Shown here piece after piece: positions 8,828-17,612 of a stretch of 51,230 nt of DNA. The stretch is taken from assembly GCF_004153165.1 (NCBI RefSeq), contig NZ_SEMD01000020.1, positions 1 through 51,230 of the forward strand. Direction: 5' to 3'. A program made the position numbers and the translations under genes. This DNA comes from Sporolactobacillus sp. THM7-4. Lineage in GTDB: Bacteria; Bacillota; Bacilli; Bacillales; Sporolactobacillaceae. Within the stretch, counting starts at the first letter, position 1. Every line of letters begins with the position of its first letter. The notes under the pieces are model-generated. The model had not been told where the DNA came from, did not search any database, and was given only the letters and a program-made list of their open reading frames with translations.

Positions 8828-10435
8828 TTATTTGATGTTGACGTTCAGGAGCGGCTCACCGCCGGTCGGGCTTGGCAGATATCCGGTAACAGTGCTCTTA
8901 CCGACAAGTGCGGCTTTCGCATATTCAAGCGGAACCCATGGCGCATCATTGTGAATAATCACTTGCGCCTTTTCATAAAGTGCCGAGCGTTTTGCCTCAT
9001 TTGTTTCTGATTGTGCGTCGATAAGAATTTTGTGCAGCTGATCATTTTTATAAAAGGCAAGGTTGTTTGAACCTACACTGTCTTTATCAAGCAGTGTATA
9101 GATGAAGTTGTCAGGATCGCCATTATCGCCGATCCATCCCATCAGGAACATTGGCGCCTCACCCTTTGTCAGCCTGTCAATATATGAAGACCACTCGACG
9201 TTGACTATTTTCACTTTTACACCTATTTTTTCAAAGTTTGCCTGAATGGCTTCGGCGGTTTTTGACGGTTCAGGCATATAGTCTCTTGGATTCGACATCG
9301 TATAGAATGTCGTTGAAAAACCGTTCGGGTAACCGGCCTCTGCTAGCAATTTCTTAGCCGCTTTCAGGTCGAACGGATAATCCTTAATGTTCTTGTTAAA
9401 ACCGAGAAGGCTTGGCGGCATCGGGTTCGTTGCCGGCTGGGCCTTTCCATTGTAAAACGCCTTGTTCAGCGCATTCTTGTCGACCGCCATGCTCAGCGCC
9501 TGGCGAACCTTTTTATTGTCAAAAGGCTTCTTTGTCACATTAAATCCAAGGTAAGCGACATTCATCGGTGGACGGTAGTAAATCTGCAGGTCCTTATTAT
9601 TCTTCAGGCCGTCAATATCGCTCGGATTGACACCATCCATCAGATCAATTTCTCCGTTCTTCAGTGCGTTCAGGCGGGCACTGTTGTCCGGAATAACTTT
9701 AAAGACGATGCTGCCCAGTTTCGGCAGTCCTTTTTGCCAGTATTTCTTGTTCTTTGTCAAAGTGATCGTATCGTTCTTTTTCCATGATTTAAAGATAAAC
9801 GGGCCTGTCCCGACTGCAACCGTCGTACCGTACTTGCTGCCGGATTTCTTGATTGCTGCAGGGCTCGCGATGGCGAACGGAGGCATAGCCAGGTTCTTTA
9901 GAAAAGGTGCGGACGACCGGAACAGTTCAAAAACAACGGTACTGTCGTCAGGAGCGGTCACGCTTTTGATGATGTGGCCGGGATCGCCCTTATAACCACC
10001 GAACATGGACGGATAGTAAGCGAACTTGCCGGATTTTTTGCCATTCATCCAGCGGTCGAAGTTAAAGACAACTGCCTCGCCATTAAAAGCCGTTCCATCC
10101 TGGAATTTGATCCCCTTGCGAAGTTTGAAGGTATAAGTTTTCCCGCCGTTTGTAATTGTCCAGCTTTTGGCAAGGCCAGGCACGATATTCGTGTTTTGCT
10201 TGCTGTAGTCGTAATTAACAAGCGTTTCATAAATATTTTGAGTCACCCGAAATGATTCCCCATCGGTAACAACTGCAGGATCAAGAGAGGCCGTATCGGC
10301 ACCGCGACCGAATACGAGAGCCTTTCCCGTGCTTCCGGCTGATCCTCCGGATGAACTGTTCGATGCGCAACCCGTCAGCGCCATGGCCAATGCGACAATG
10401 GCGGAAACCATTAAGATCAGATACCTTTTCCTCAT
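8828..10435 (-). CDS. Peptide ABC transporter substrate-binding lipoprotein
   Basis: A 535-residue family 5 solute-binding protein (OppA/DppA class). The N-terminal signal peptide ends in the lipobox LTGC with C23 as the lipidated cysteine, followed by a Ser/Gly-rich linker. Family features include KFQDGTAFNGEAVVFNFDR and RQALSMAVDKNAL. It captures short peptides outside the membrane and delivers them to DppB-DppC. The start ATG at 10433-10435 has AAGGGGGAT upstream; an upstream extension is not supported. It is the last gene of the leftward operon, 117 nt after dppC, with a strong terminator behind it. The exact peptide length preference cannot be read. Confidence 0.92.
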   Translation of the reverse strand: MRKRYLILMVSAIVALAMALTGCASNSSSGGSAGSTGKALVFGRGADTASLDPAVVTDGESFRVTQNIYETLVNYDYSKQNTNIVPGLAKSWTITNGGKTYTFKLRKGIKFQDGTAFNGEAVVFNFDRWMNGKKSGKFAYYPSMFGGYKGDPGHIIKSVTAPDDSTVVFELFRSSAPFLKNLAMPPFAIASPAAIKKSGSKYGTTVAVGTGPFIFKSWKKNDTITLTKNKKYWQKGLPKLGSIVFKVIPDNSARLNALKNGEIDLMDGVNPSDIDGLKNNKDLQIYYRPPMNVAYLGFNVTKKPFDNKKVRQALSMAVDKNALNKAFYNGKAQPATNPMPPSLLGFNKNIKDYPFDLKAAKKLLAEAGYPNGFSTTFYTMSNPRDYMPEPSKTAEAIQANFEKIGVKVKIVNVEWSSYIDRLTKGEAPMFLMGWIGDNGDPDNFIYTLLDKDSVGSNNLAFYKNDQLHKILIDAQSETNEAKRSALYEKAQVIIHNDAPWVPLEYAKAALVGKSTVTGYLPSPTGGEPLLNVNIK

Positions 10436-10552
10436 TTTTATCCCCCTTAGTTTTCTATGGTTATATATTACTAAATTACTAAATATTGTACTGCAAATAA
10501 AAAGTTTAAACAATCATACTATTAGACACATTAGACAATTAATCAGAATAGT

Positions 10553-11452
10553 TTAGTTTTTCATCCTCGGATCGAGAGCGTCCCGCAGTCCGTCTCCCAC
10601 AAGGTTGAACCCGACGACGACGAGAATAATCGCTATACCCGGAAATAAGACAGTCCATGGCGCATTCTGGATAAATTCCCGTGAATCCGAGAGCATCTTG
10701 CCCCACTCAGGCTGCGGTGCCTGAGCGCCCATGCCGAGAAAGCCGAGACCGGCGGCATCGAGGATTGCCGTGGCAATATTCAGTGTTCCCTGAACAATGA
10801 TCGGTGCGAAACTGTTCGGAAGAATGTGCAGAAAAATAATCCGCATATTCCCCATTCCGATCGACCGGGCAGCCATAATATATTCCTCTTCTTTTACCGT
10901 CAGCACCCTTGACCGGACAAGCCTTCCAAAAACAGGTACATTCACGATGGCAATGGCGACCAGCGCATTGTTCAGCGAAGGGCCAAGGATAGCGACAATG
11001 GCAATGGAAAGCAGAATGCTTGGAAAGGCAAGCAAAATATCAAACAATCGGGATATCAGGACATCGATTGCCTTTCCATAATAACCAGCTATCACGCCAA
11101 GCAAAGTCCCGACAATAATCGAGCCGACGACCGAGAGAAAACCGACACGGAGCGAAAGCTGAGCGCCAAAAATAATCCTGCTGAAAATATCGCGGCCGAA
11201 ATCATCTGTTCCGAACCAGTGCTCTGCGGATGGCGGCTGCAGACGAATATTGATATTTTGGTCATTTATGCCCTGCGGCGCGATTAACGGAGCAAACAAA
11301 GCGACAAGTATGAAAAAAATGATGATCGCTGATCCTGCAATCGCCGGTTTGTTTTTTCGGAAGGCTTTCCAGAATTCACCAAGCATCGCGGTAAACGGGC
11401 TTTTTTCATTCACCATGGCTGTCTGAGTTTCACCTTGCACAGTTTGTTGCAT
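10553..11452 (-). CDS. dppC: Peptide ABC transporter permease, DppC type
   Basis: A 299-residue inner membrane permease with a long cytoplasmic N-terminus, six predicted membrane segments and the OppBC-type N domain PAIAGSAIIIFFILVALFAP. The EAA loop reads AARSIGMGNMRIIFLHILPN, the contact with the ATPases. The C-terminus LRDALDPRMKN is the DppC/OppC signature. Start ATG follows GGAGGGGAGAAAG. It lies 17 nt after dppB and forms the heterodimeric channel with it. Confidence 0.93.
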   Translation of the reverse strand: MQQTVQGETQTAMVNEKSPFTAMLGEFWKAFRKNKPAIAGSAIIIFFILVALFAPLIAPQGINDQNINIRLQPPSAEHWFGTDDFGRDIFSRIIFGAQLSLRVGFLSVVGSIIVGTLLGVIAGYYGKAIDVLISRLFDILLAFPSILLSIAIVAILGPSLNNALVAIAIVNVPVFGRLVRSRVLTVKEEEYIMAARSIGMGNMRIIFLHILPNSFAPIIVQGTLNIATAILDAAGLGFLGMGAQAPQPEWGKMLSDSREFIQNAPWTVLFPGIAIILVVVGFNLVGDGLRDALDPRMKN

Positions 11453-11469
11453 CTTTCTCCCCTCCTTCT

Positions 11470-12474
11470 TTAGCGATATTTAATACGCGGGTCAAGCAGT
11501 GCATACAAAAGGTCGACAATAAAATTAACCATGACGAAGATAAAAGCGATCACGAGAATGCCCGATTGGATCACCGGATAGTCACGATACTGGATTGCAT
11601 TGTAGATGTACAGACCGATCCCCGGCCAGCCGAAAATAGTCTCCGTCAGAATCGCTCCACCAAGTAGCAGCCCCGTCTGCAGACCAATAACTGTCAAGAT
11701 TGGTATAAAGGCGTTTTTTAACGCGTATTTATAAACAATCAGAGCCATCCGCTGCCCCTTTGCTTTAGCCGTCCTTATGTAATCCGATTTCAACACTTCA
11801 AGCATGCTGGAACGGGTCATTCTCGCAATGATAGCTGTTGGAATCGTCGCCAGAGCCACGGACGGAAGGATAAGGTGCCTGATCACCATCCAAAACTGAT
11901 CAGGCCTCCCATCAAGCAGGGTGTCGATTAAGTACAGGTTGGTAATTGGGGTCACATTATTCGCAATATCATCACGTCCGATCGACGGCAGCCAGTGTAG
12001 ATTGATTGAAAAACCCCATTGCTCCAGAAGTCCGAGCCAGAATACAGGCATCGATACTCCGATCAGAGCAAGGATCATCGCTGTATAATCGAGAATTGAA
12101 TTTTGTTTCCAGGCACTGATAATCCCGGCATTGACGCCTACAATTACGGCGATAAGCATAGAAATAAAGGAAAGTTCAATGGTTGCCGCCAGATGAGGCC
12201 AGATCTCGCCTGATATCGGTGCATTCGTCTGAATAGACGTCCCCAGATTGCCGGTCAGTATATCTTTGAGATAAGAAAAATACTGAATATACCATGGATT
12301 GTCCAGTCCCAGCGAGTGATTCAGGCTTTTAATCGCTTCAGGAGTTGCCTTGGTACCTAAAATCGTCTGGGCAGGATTGCCTGGTATCGCGTGAATAATT
12401 GCAAAAACAATTAACGTCATCCCGATCAGGACGGGAATCAGCATCAGCAGGCGTTTAATCGAGTATGACAGCAT
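11470..12474 (-). CDS. dppB: Peptide ABC transporter permease, DppB type
   Basis: A 334-residue permease beginning with the typical MLSYSIKRLLMLIPVLIG membrane segment and AIPGNPA motif. The EAA loop is RTAKAKGQRMALIVYKYALK and the C-terminus reads YALLDPRIKYR. Start ATG is preceded by AGAGGTGAACACGG. A 331-bp gap with a degenerate repeat separates it from the upstream ATPase gene dppF, so it may use its own promoter or depend on read-through. Confidence 0.93.
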   Translation of the reverse strand: MLSYSIKRLLMLIPVLIGMTLIVFAIIHAIPGNPAQTILGTKATPEAIKSLNHSLGLDNPWYIQYFSYLKDILTGNLGTSIQTNAPISGEIWPHLAATIELSFISMLIAVIVGVNAGIISAWKQNSILDYTAMILALIGVSMPVFWLGLLEQWGFSINLHWLPSIGRDDIANNVTPITNLYLIDTLLDGRPDQFWMVIRHLILPSVALATIPTAIIARMTRSSMLEVLKSDYIRTAKAKGQRMALIVYKYALKNAFIPILTVIGLQTGLLLGGAILTETIFGWPGIGLYIYNAIQYRDYPVIQSGILVIAFIFVMVNFIVDLLYALLDPRIKYR

Positions 12475-12574
12475 CCGTGTTCACCTCTTTCAGACCAGAT
12501 AGAAAGCTCTTTTTCTATTTGATAATTGATTTTCTACAAGAAGATGCTAATAGTTTTTATATTCATAAAATTCA

Positions 12575-12797
12575 AGTCGCTTTTTAGCGAATAGCGCGTC
12601 TGGATCGCGTGAATTTCGTGCTGTAAAAGCGAGCTGCGCGCGAATAAAGCGGCAGCCCTGTGAAAATTTCGGCGGTTGCGCGGTTTAATTGGCGGTTGCG
12701 CAAATACGCAGGCCGTCACGCGGTTTTATTTGGCGGCTCCCCGAATCTATCGGTCGTCCTTAGTTTTACCACCATTCACGGATTCTATTAAATGACG
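12575..12797. repeat. Degenerate 20-bp-periodic repeat between dppF and dppB
   Basis: About eleven imperfect units of 19-22 bp run through this gap, best seen at 12640-12745 where GCGGTTTAATTGGCGGTTGC, GCAAATACGCAGGCCGTCAC and GCGGTTTTATTTGGCGGCTC follow one another. Units share a GCG start, a T/A-rich middle and a GGCGG-like end. No gene or terminator is evident. It separates the ATPase genes from the permease genes of one transporter. Confidence 0.75.
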
Positions 12798-12805
12798 CAT
12801 CAAGA

Positions 12806-13804
12806 TTATTGGCCGGCGACGTCGGCCGTCTGTCTGTCATCAAACAAGTGGCAGGCAACGAGCCGGCCGTCTTCCATCTTTTTCAATCGTGGTCTTTCCA
12901 TTTTGCATATATCCATAGCGAACGGACAGCGATCATGGAATGTACATCCTTCCGGGGGATGGGCCGGGCTCGGAACATCACCGGGCAGAATGATCCGTTC
13001 TGTCTTATTGTCCGGATCCGGAATCGGCACAGCCGACATCAGCGCTTTTGTATATGGGTGCTGCGGATGCTCATATAAAGTTTCACTGTCTGAAATTTCA
13101 ACCATCTTGCCGAGATACATAACACCAACTCGATTGCTGATGTGCCGGACAACACTCAGATCATGGGCGATAAAGATATAGGTCAGATGAAATTTTTCCT
13201 GAAGGTCCTGAAGCAGGTTGAGTACCTGAGACTGTACGGAAACATCCAGTGCCGAAACCGGTTCATCAGCAATAATCAGCTTCGGACGTACCGCAAGCGC
13301 CCTGGCAATGCCTATTCTCTGCCTCTGTCCGCCGCTGAACTGGTGAGGGTAGCGTTTGGCATGGTAAGCGCTGAGCCCGACCAGTTCCAGCAGTTCCTCG
13401 ACACGTTGTTTTCTCTCTTTCCGATTGCCCAGCCTGTGAACGATCATCGGCTCTTCAATAATCCGGCCAACCGTGTGACGCGGATTAAGAGAAGCGTATG
13501 GATCCTGAAAGATCATCTGAATGTCTTTTCTCAGCCTGCGCATCTCCTGTCTGGAAAGATTCAGGACCTCTTTCCCCTCAAAAGTAACCTTTCCTTCCGT
13601 CGGCTCGATCAGTCTCATAATCATTCGCCCGGTTGTCGATTTTCCGCATCCCGATTCGCCGACGATACCAAGCGTTTCCCCTTCATTCACTGAAAAGCTG
13701 ACGCCGTCTACAGCGCGGACCGTCTCTGTCACTTTCCCGAGAATCCCATTTTTAACAGGATAATATTTTTTGAGATTTTCGACTTTTAAAAGCGGATCAG
13801 TCAT
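12806..13804 (-). CDS. dppF: Peptide ABC transporter ATP-binding protein, DppF/OppF type
   Basis: A 332-residue ABC ATPase. Walker A is GESGCGKST (near residue 50), the signature is [14 protein letters not shown] and Walker B is [14 protein letters not shown]. After about residue 245 comes the oligopeptide-transporter C-terminal extension with [20 protein letters not shown], whose cysteines (CTFHDRC, DICKM, and later C) belong to the 4Fe-4S-like cluster region of Opp ATPases. Its start overlaps the end of dppD by 8 bp, so the two are translationally linked. Confidence 0.95.
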   Translation of the reverse strand: MTDPLLKVENLKKYYPVKNGILGKVTETVRAVDGVSFSVNEGETLGIVGESGCGKSTTGRMIMRLIEPTEGKVTFEGKEVLNLSRQEMRRLRKDIQMIFQDPYASLNPRHTVGRIIEEPMIVHRLGNRKERKQRVEELLELVGLSAYHAKRYPHQFSGGQRQRIGIARALAVRPKLIIADEPVSALDVSVQSQVLNLLQDLQEKFHLTYIFIAHDLSVVRHISNRVGVMYLGKMVEISDSETLYEHPQHPYTKALMSAVPIPDPDNKTERIILPGDVPSPAHPPEGCTFHDRCPFAMDICKMERPRLKKMEDGRLVACHLFDDRQTADVAGQ

Positions 13805-14789
13805 AAGCTGAACTCCTTTCTAAGCGATCATGGCTGAGAAAACAACGGGATTTATGTCCCGTTCCCGTCAGTTCAGGTTCCCTTTCTCTGCACTGATCCA
13901 TCACATACTCGCACCGAGGGGCAAACAGGCAGCCTTTTTTTATCGTTCCCGGTTTCGGAACGCTGCCCTTAATTGAGTAAAGCCTGGCTTTTTTCGAGCG
14001 TAAATCAGGAATTGAGCGGATCAGTCCCTCCGTGTATGGATGTTTCGGATGATTAAAGATATCCTTCACTTTTCCTTCCTCTACAACTTTGCCTGCATAC
14101 ATAACAACCACACGTTTGCAAACCTGGGCAACTACCCCCAAATCGTGAGTAATCAGCAAAATGGCCGTTTTCGTTTCACGGTTAAGCCTGACCATCAAAT
14201 CAAGAATTTGCGCCTGAATTGTAACATCCAGCGCGGTAGTCGGTTCATCCGCAATCAGTACCTTCGGATTGCAGGACATTGCCATCGCGATCATTACCCT
14301 CTGCCTCATCCCTCCGGACAGCTCGTGAGGATACTGACTGAGCATTTCTTTGGCCCGCGGCAGCCCCACCAGCTTGAGAAGTTCGATAGCCCGGGAGACC
14401 AGTTCTTTTTTGGGCAGGCGATTATGTAAGCGAATAGCCTCTATCAGCTGATCTCCTATGGTGAAGACAGGGTTCAGCGAAGTCATCGGTTCCTGAAAAA
14501 TCATAGAAATTTCATTGCCACGCAATTTTCGCATGACCGCTTCTTTTGCATGACTGATATCCTTGCCCTTGTAATAGATATGACCGCCGACGATCTTTCC
14601 CGGAGGTGAGGGTAAAAGTCCCATAATAGATAGTGAAGTAACACTTTTTCCGCAGCCGGATTCACCGACAATTCCAAGAATTTCCCCTTCTTCAACTGAG
14701 AAATCGACACCGTCCACAGCAGGCACCTCACCATCGTCCGTAAAAAACGAGGTCTTTAATCCCTCAACTTGCAAGATCGATCGATTCAT
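13797..14789 (-). CDS. dppD: Peptide ABC transporter ATP-binding protein, DppD/OppD type
   Basis: A 330-residue ABC ATPase, first gene of the operon. Walker [10 protein letters not shown], signature [14 protein letters not shown] and Walker [14 protein letters not shown] are intact. The C-terminal Opp extension [21 protein letters not shown] carries the cluster cysteines. Start ATG at 14787-14789 follows a strong GGGAGGTGATGATA site; longer frames lack one. Together with DppF it powers peptide uptake. Confidence 0.95.
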   Translation of the reverse strand: MNRSILQVEGLKTSFFTDDGEVPAVDGVDFSVEEGEILGIVGESGCGKSVTSLSIMGLLPSPPGKIVGGHIYYKGKDISHAKEAVMRKLRGNEISMIFQEPMTSLNPVFTIGDQLIEAIRLHNRLPKKELVSRAIELLKLVGLPRAKEMLSQYPHELSGGMRQRVMIAMAMSCNPKVLIADEPTTALDVTIQAQILDLMVRLNRETKTAILLITHDLGVVAQVCKRVVVMYAGKVVEEGKVKDIFNHPKHPYTEGLIRSIPDLRSKKARLYSIKGSVPKPGTIKKGCLFAPRCEYVMDQCREREPELTGTGHKSRCFLSHDRLERSSAYD

Positions 14790-14814
14790 TATCATCACCT
14801 CCCACACGACATGT

Positions 14815-14843
14815 ATTATAACACGTTAAAGGAAACAAACGTT
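14815..14843 (-). promoter_or_regulatory. Candidate promoter of the dpp operon
   Basis: On the minus strand TGTTATAAT forms an extended -10 (TATAAT complement at 14815-14820) 26 nt before the dppD start. The -35 region AACGTT at 17-bp spacing is weak, as is common for extended -10 promoters. Confidence 0.45.
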
Positions 14844-14916
14844 ACATATAATGAATCTGATTACGCAACAAATGGTGGAATAACTGAATATGCAGAATTA
14901 TAAGCACCCACTAAGT

Positions 14917-15253
14917 TTATATTGTCTCTGTCCAGTTCTCCGGTGTACTTTCTTCTACTAGATTCATATCCTTATTAATTCCTGCATTTATTACCAATAT
15001 GTCAATTATGCCGAAATGTTCTTTAGCATTTTTGAATAGAGTGTTAACAGATTTAAGACTCGTTACATCAGCTTGAATCGCTAATGCTTTGCCGCCCTTT
15101 TTTATTATCCGTTCAGCAACCTCCTGTATTTCTTTTGTGGTGCGTGCTGCACAGACAACACATGCTCCGTTTTCAGCGTATGCTAGTGCAATCGCTTTTC
15201 CAATTCCTCTCCCAGCTCCTGTAATTACCCCCTACCTTTCCTTCCAGTTGCAT
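14917..15253 (-). pseudogene. Broken short-chain dehydrogenase/reductase
   Basis: Starting at ATG 15251-15253, with a good AAAGGAG site, the frame reads MQLEGKVG and then shifts at a run of five G residues (15228-15232). In the next frame it continues as VITGAGRGIGKAIALAYA, the SDR nucleotide-binding motif, and goes on through LVINAG to NWTETI and a stop at 14917. Family members are about 250 residues, so this has a +1 frameshift and has lost the half with the Tyr-x-x-x-Lys catalytic pair. It looks like a decayed gene at the edge of an accessory island. Confidence 0.85.
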
Positions 15254-15332
15254 ATAGTCATCTCCTTTTTTTAATTGTTTCTCAGATTCTGTCTACTGCG
15301 TAGTATCCGTCGTACTGGGCCATCAGACAGGA

Positions 15333-15551
15333 TTACAGTTCCTTATAGTGAAGATTAAAACATGATTCACAATATATTAACCCTTCTGTGTCTTTCACAA
15401 GTTGATTAATTATTTGTTCTGTTTGTCCATCCCAGGATTTTATAGGTGATTTAGTCAAAACACACATGAATTCTCCTGGCTTAATCGCTTTGCCACATTT
15501 GCTGCATTTTAAAACAAATTGATCTTTCATCCTTGAAAAGAGGCTCATCAT
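15333..15551 (-). CDS. Small zinc-ribbon protein, unknown function
   Basis: A 72-residue protein with CSKCGKAIKPGEFMC near residues 15-30 and YCESC near residue 61; two CxxC pairs can hold one zinc. It resembles small uncharacterized Bacillales proteins with a paired CxxC layout. Two adjacent ATG codons (15551 and 15548) follow AAAGGCGATGATGT. No partner is clear. Function unknown; short length and four spaced cysteines support a real gene. Confidence 0.65.
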   Translation of the reverse strand: MMSLFSRMKDQFVLKCSKCGKAIKPGEFMCVLTKSPIKSWDGQTEQIINQLVKDTEGLIYCESCFNLHYKEL

Positions 15552-15617
15552 ACATCATCGCCTTTCAAAATGGCGTAATTTCTGTCTATTGAGATAGCAA
15601 AGTATAATCGAAATAGA

Positions 15618-16193
15618 TCAAAGATGAGAACAGTAACTGTGCACTCTTGATAAAAAAGCTTTCCGTTTCTTCTCACTACTTAGACGTACACCATAAAGGA
15701 CGAGCCGTCGGACCGGACGAATGCCGCAAAAACTAAGCACGGGTCCTTTTACAGCTTTCCATTCGATATTTCTTCGGAAAAGACGGGCATAAAAGGCAGG
15801 AGTATCCATCGTATAAATCAGTGTTGCTGCCTTCTTTTTCAGTAGACCATGAGGATATAATCCGATATATGTATAGGCGAAGCCAGAGGCAAATACACGA
15901 TCGAAAAAGCCACGCAATATTGCTGGCATACCACTCCACCAGGTCGGATAGACAAAAATCAAATGATCAGCTGTCGCTACCAGTTGCCGATATCGTGCCG
16001 TTTCCGGATCGGATTTCATCTCCGAACGTCGCTTTATACTGTTAAAGATAAGCGCCGGATTAAAATTTTCCTTATAAAGATCCACCAGATGATAATGAAT
16101 TCCGGCAGCCGTTAATCCTTCAATCACACTTCGACAGACTGCGTGACAAAACCCTTCATGATTTGGATGTGCATAAACAACAAGCGCGTTCAA
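15618..16193 (-). CDS. Flavodoxin-fold NAD(P)H dehydrogenase (quinone) family
   Basis: A 191-residue Flavodoxin_2/NQO1-like protein. MNALVVYAHPNHEGFCHAV is the FMN/FAD phosphate-binding start, and FVYPTWWSGMPAILRGFFDRVF is the second family motif. Members reduce quinones or azo compounds with NAD(P)H in the cytosol. The start is TTG at 16191-16193 with AAAGGGAGATGA upstream. It lies between the zinc-ribbon gene and a fragment of another gene in an unstable region. Confidence 0.88.
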   Translation of the reverse strand: MNALVVYAHPNHEGFCHAVCRSVIEGLTAAGIHYHLVDLYKENFNPALIFNSIKRRSEMKSDPETARYRQLVATADHLIFVYPTWWSGMPAILRGFFDRVFASGFAYTYIGLYPHGLLKKKAATLIYTMDTPAFYARLFRRNIEWKAVKGPVLSFCGIRPVRRLVLYGVRLSSEKKRKAFLSRVHSYCSHL

Positions 16194-16235
16194 AGTCTCA
16201 TCTCCCTTTCAGGTTACCATCCATGAACAGAAAGC

Positions 16236-16361
16236 TTATTTCTCATTTTTCTTCTTAAGCGTTTCGATATAGACATTGATGGTATATTCGTTCCAATGCG
16301 GCCGGTCGCCCATGATCGTCGCCGGCCTAAACTGCTTACCTCTTTGGATTCCTATAGTTAA
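16236..16361 (-). pseudogene. C-terminal gene fragment, unidentified
   Basis: On the minus strand the frame upstream of the flavodoxin-fold gene reads KQFRPATIMGDRPHWNE and ends YIETLKKKNEK followed by a stop at 16236-16238. It is open only from 16361, with no start signal upstream, and it runs out about 60 bp before the group II intron end. It looks like the tail of a longer protein whose body was lost. I cannot name the family. Confidence 0.4.
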
Positions 16362-16418
16362 TTATTATACGACACAATAATCTATTTGCTGATATACAGC
16401 GACAAATTTTTTCTAATA

Positions 16419-17360
16419 ATCGAGTAGGAGGAAACCAAACCTTAAGTTTCCGCCTCCTACACCACCGTACTTACGGTTCCGTATACGGTTCCATAATTTG
16501 CGTGCATACGCCCATACTGCTGGTGCCAGTCTTTCAGGCCCCATCGTATGAGTTTTTATTTTGAACAGTCCGGTGCATGGTTTCACTCCGGGACAGGCGC
16601 CAGTATCCCTTTCGGCTGGCTGCCAGTTTTAACGCTTCATCATGATCGATCCCTCGTTTTCTTAGCTGCCGGTAGCGCGTACGAACCCGTTTCCAGCGCT
16701 TCCAGATGAGCTGACGGATTCGGTGATTAAGCCATTCCCTCTTCCGTATTAGAAAGGCTTTGATCGAGCCGATAGCGAAGTAGTTAATCCACCCGATCGC
16801 AACTTGATTGATTTCCTTTACCGCATTAAGAAAGACTCCCGGGCGGTTTCTCCGGGTAATCTTCTTTAGTTTTCGAATCAACCGCCTTTTTGCTGCCCGG
16901 TCAGGAAAACAAGATACGGTGTTTAATTTCTCCAGAATAATTATGGTTCGATCCTTCATTTCAGCTAATCGCTGGAATTACTATGACCTCTTCTGACTTC
17001 TCGCCATTCATCCGGACCTTGTCTTTTGGACTTGTATCCAGATTGTGTCTGTAGGAAATGCATCCTTCTTGTCGGACGTCCTGACGAGATCTCCCCGGGT
17101 AAGAACGATAACTTTCATTCCATCTGGCCGCTGCATTTACCGATTGAAGTTCGGGCAGTATTGGACTTTACATTGTTGGGCAGGCTCATCCACCTCAAAC
17201 CAGCCTTAATATGCAGTTCTTATTCATCGGCCCGGAATTTTGCCTCCGGCTTCCTTCAGATCCCACTTCACGGTGGACACCCTTGCCTTTAGCTAACAGT
17301 TCCTACTGCCAGGCCTGTAGCGGACGCACGCAGCCTGGCTGTCACCCATACCGGGAGCAC
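16419..17360 (-). mobile_element. Internally deleted group II intron (class C-like)
   Basis: On the minus strand the element begins GTGCTCCCGGTATGGG (17360), contains conserved 5' core blocks such as ACCCGGGGAGATCTC (about 17084-17098) and GAAGTCAGAAGAGGTCATAG (about 16981-17000), then a shortened maturase end. It closes with a domain V-like hairpin (ACCGTA ... TACGGT around 16461-16492), a domain VI-like stem (AGGAGGCGGAAAC / GTTTCCTCCT) and CTACTCGAT at 16419. About 0.94 kb remains of a normal 1.8-2 kb. It starts just behind the T run of the sspE terminator, the kind of site class C introns choose. Boundaries are approximate. Confidence 0.8.
16534..16959 (-). pseudogene. Group II intron maturase, C-terminal remnant
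   Basis: A 141-residue frame matching only the end of the intron-encoded reverse transcriptase/maturase: AIGWINYF and LNHRIRQLIWKRWKRVRTRY belong to the maturase (GIIM/X) domain, followed by KGYWRLS. The fingers, palm and YADD active site are missing, so it cannot be a reverse transcriptase. Basic content is high. The first ATG has AATGAAGG context but no strong ribosome site. It may still bind intron RNA, or simply be debris. Confidence 0.85.
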
Positions 17361-17363
17361 TCT

Positions 17364-17396
17364 AAAAAACTCCTTACCCGTTCAGGTAAGGAGTTT
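17364..17396 (-). terminator. Terminator of sspE
   Basis: On the minus strand ACTCCTTACC-TGAACG-GGTAAGGAGT makes a perfect 10-bp stem followed by TTTTTT. It sits 18 nt past the sspE stop; the group II intron begins 4 nt after the T run. Confidence 0.93.
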
Positions 17397-17413
17397 TCTA
17401 ACATGTAAGGTGA

Positions 17414-17566
17414 TTACTTCTTGTTTTGCTGAGACTTCTGGTTTTGCTGGCGAACGGCTTGAGCATCCGTTTCACTGGCAAATTCAGTCTTGAACTGGCC
17501 GCTTGCGGCTTGGGCATTCTGCTTTTTTACATGATTCACATCAGTGCCCGCTTGGTTCTTAGCCAT
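17414..17566 (-). CDS. sspE: Gamma-type small acid-soluble spore protein
   Basis: A 50-residue protein beginning MAKNQAGTDVNHVKKQN, containing GQFKTEFASETDA and ending QQNQKSQQNKK. The Gln/Asn/Lys-rich make-up and the TEFASETDA protease-cleavage motif identify gamma-SASP, stored in the spore core and degraded by Gpr at germination as an amino-acid source. Gamma-SASPs usually have two repeats and about 75-95 residues; this one is short, with one. Start ATG at 17564-17566 has a near-perfect GGAGGTGATACTCA site. Position next to mutY matches B. subtilis sspE. Own terminator follows. Confidence 0.95.
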   Translation of the reverse strand: MAKNQAGTDVNHVKKQNAQAASGQFKTEFASETDAQAVRQQNQKSQQNKK

Positions 17567-17612
17567 TGAGTATCACCTCCACGACTTATAACTTAGCCAA
17601 CTTTTTAGTTTT

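Noticed and set aside
12534-12719. 61-codon minus-strand frame in the dppF-dppB gap
   Set aside because: It lies wholly in the degenerate 20-bp repeat and shows no start signal or homology.
17026-17408. Small plus-strand frames opposite the intron
   Set aside because: They are antisense to conserved group II intron RNA blocks and have no ribosome sites.
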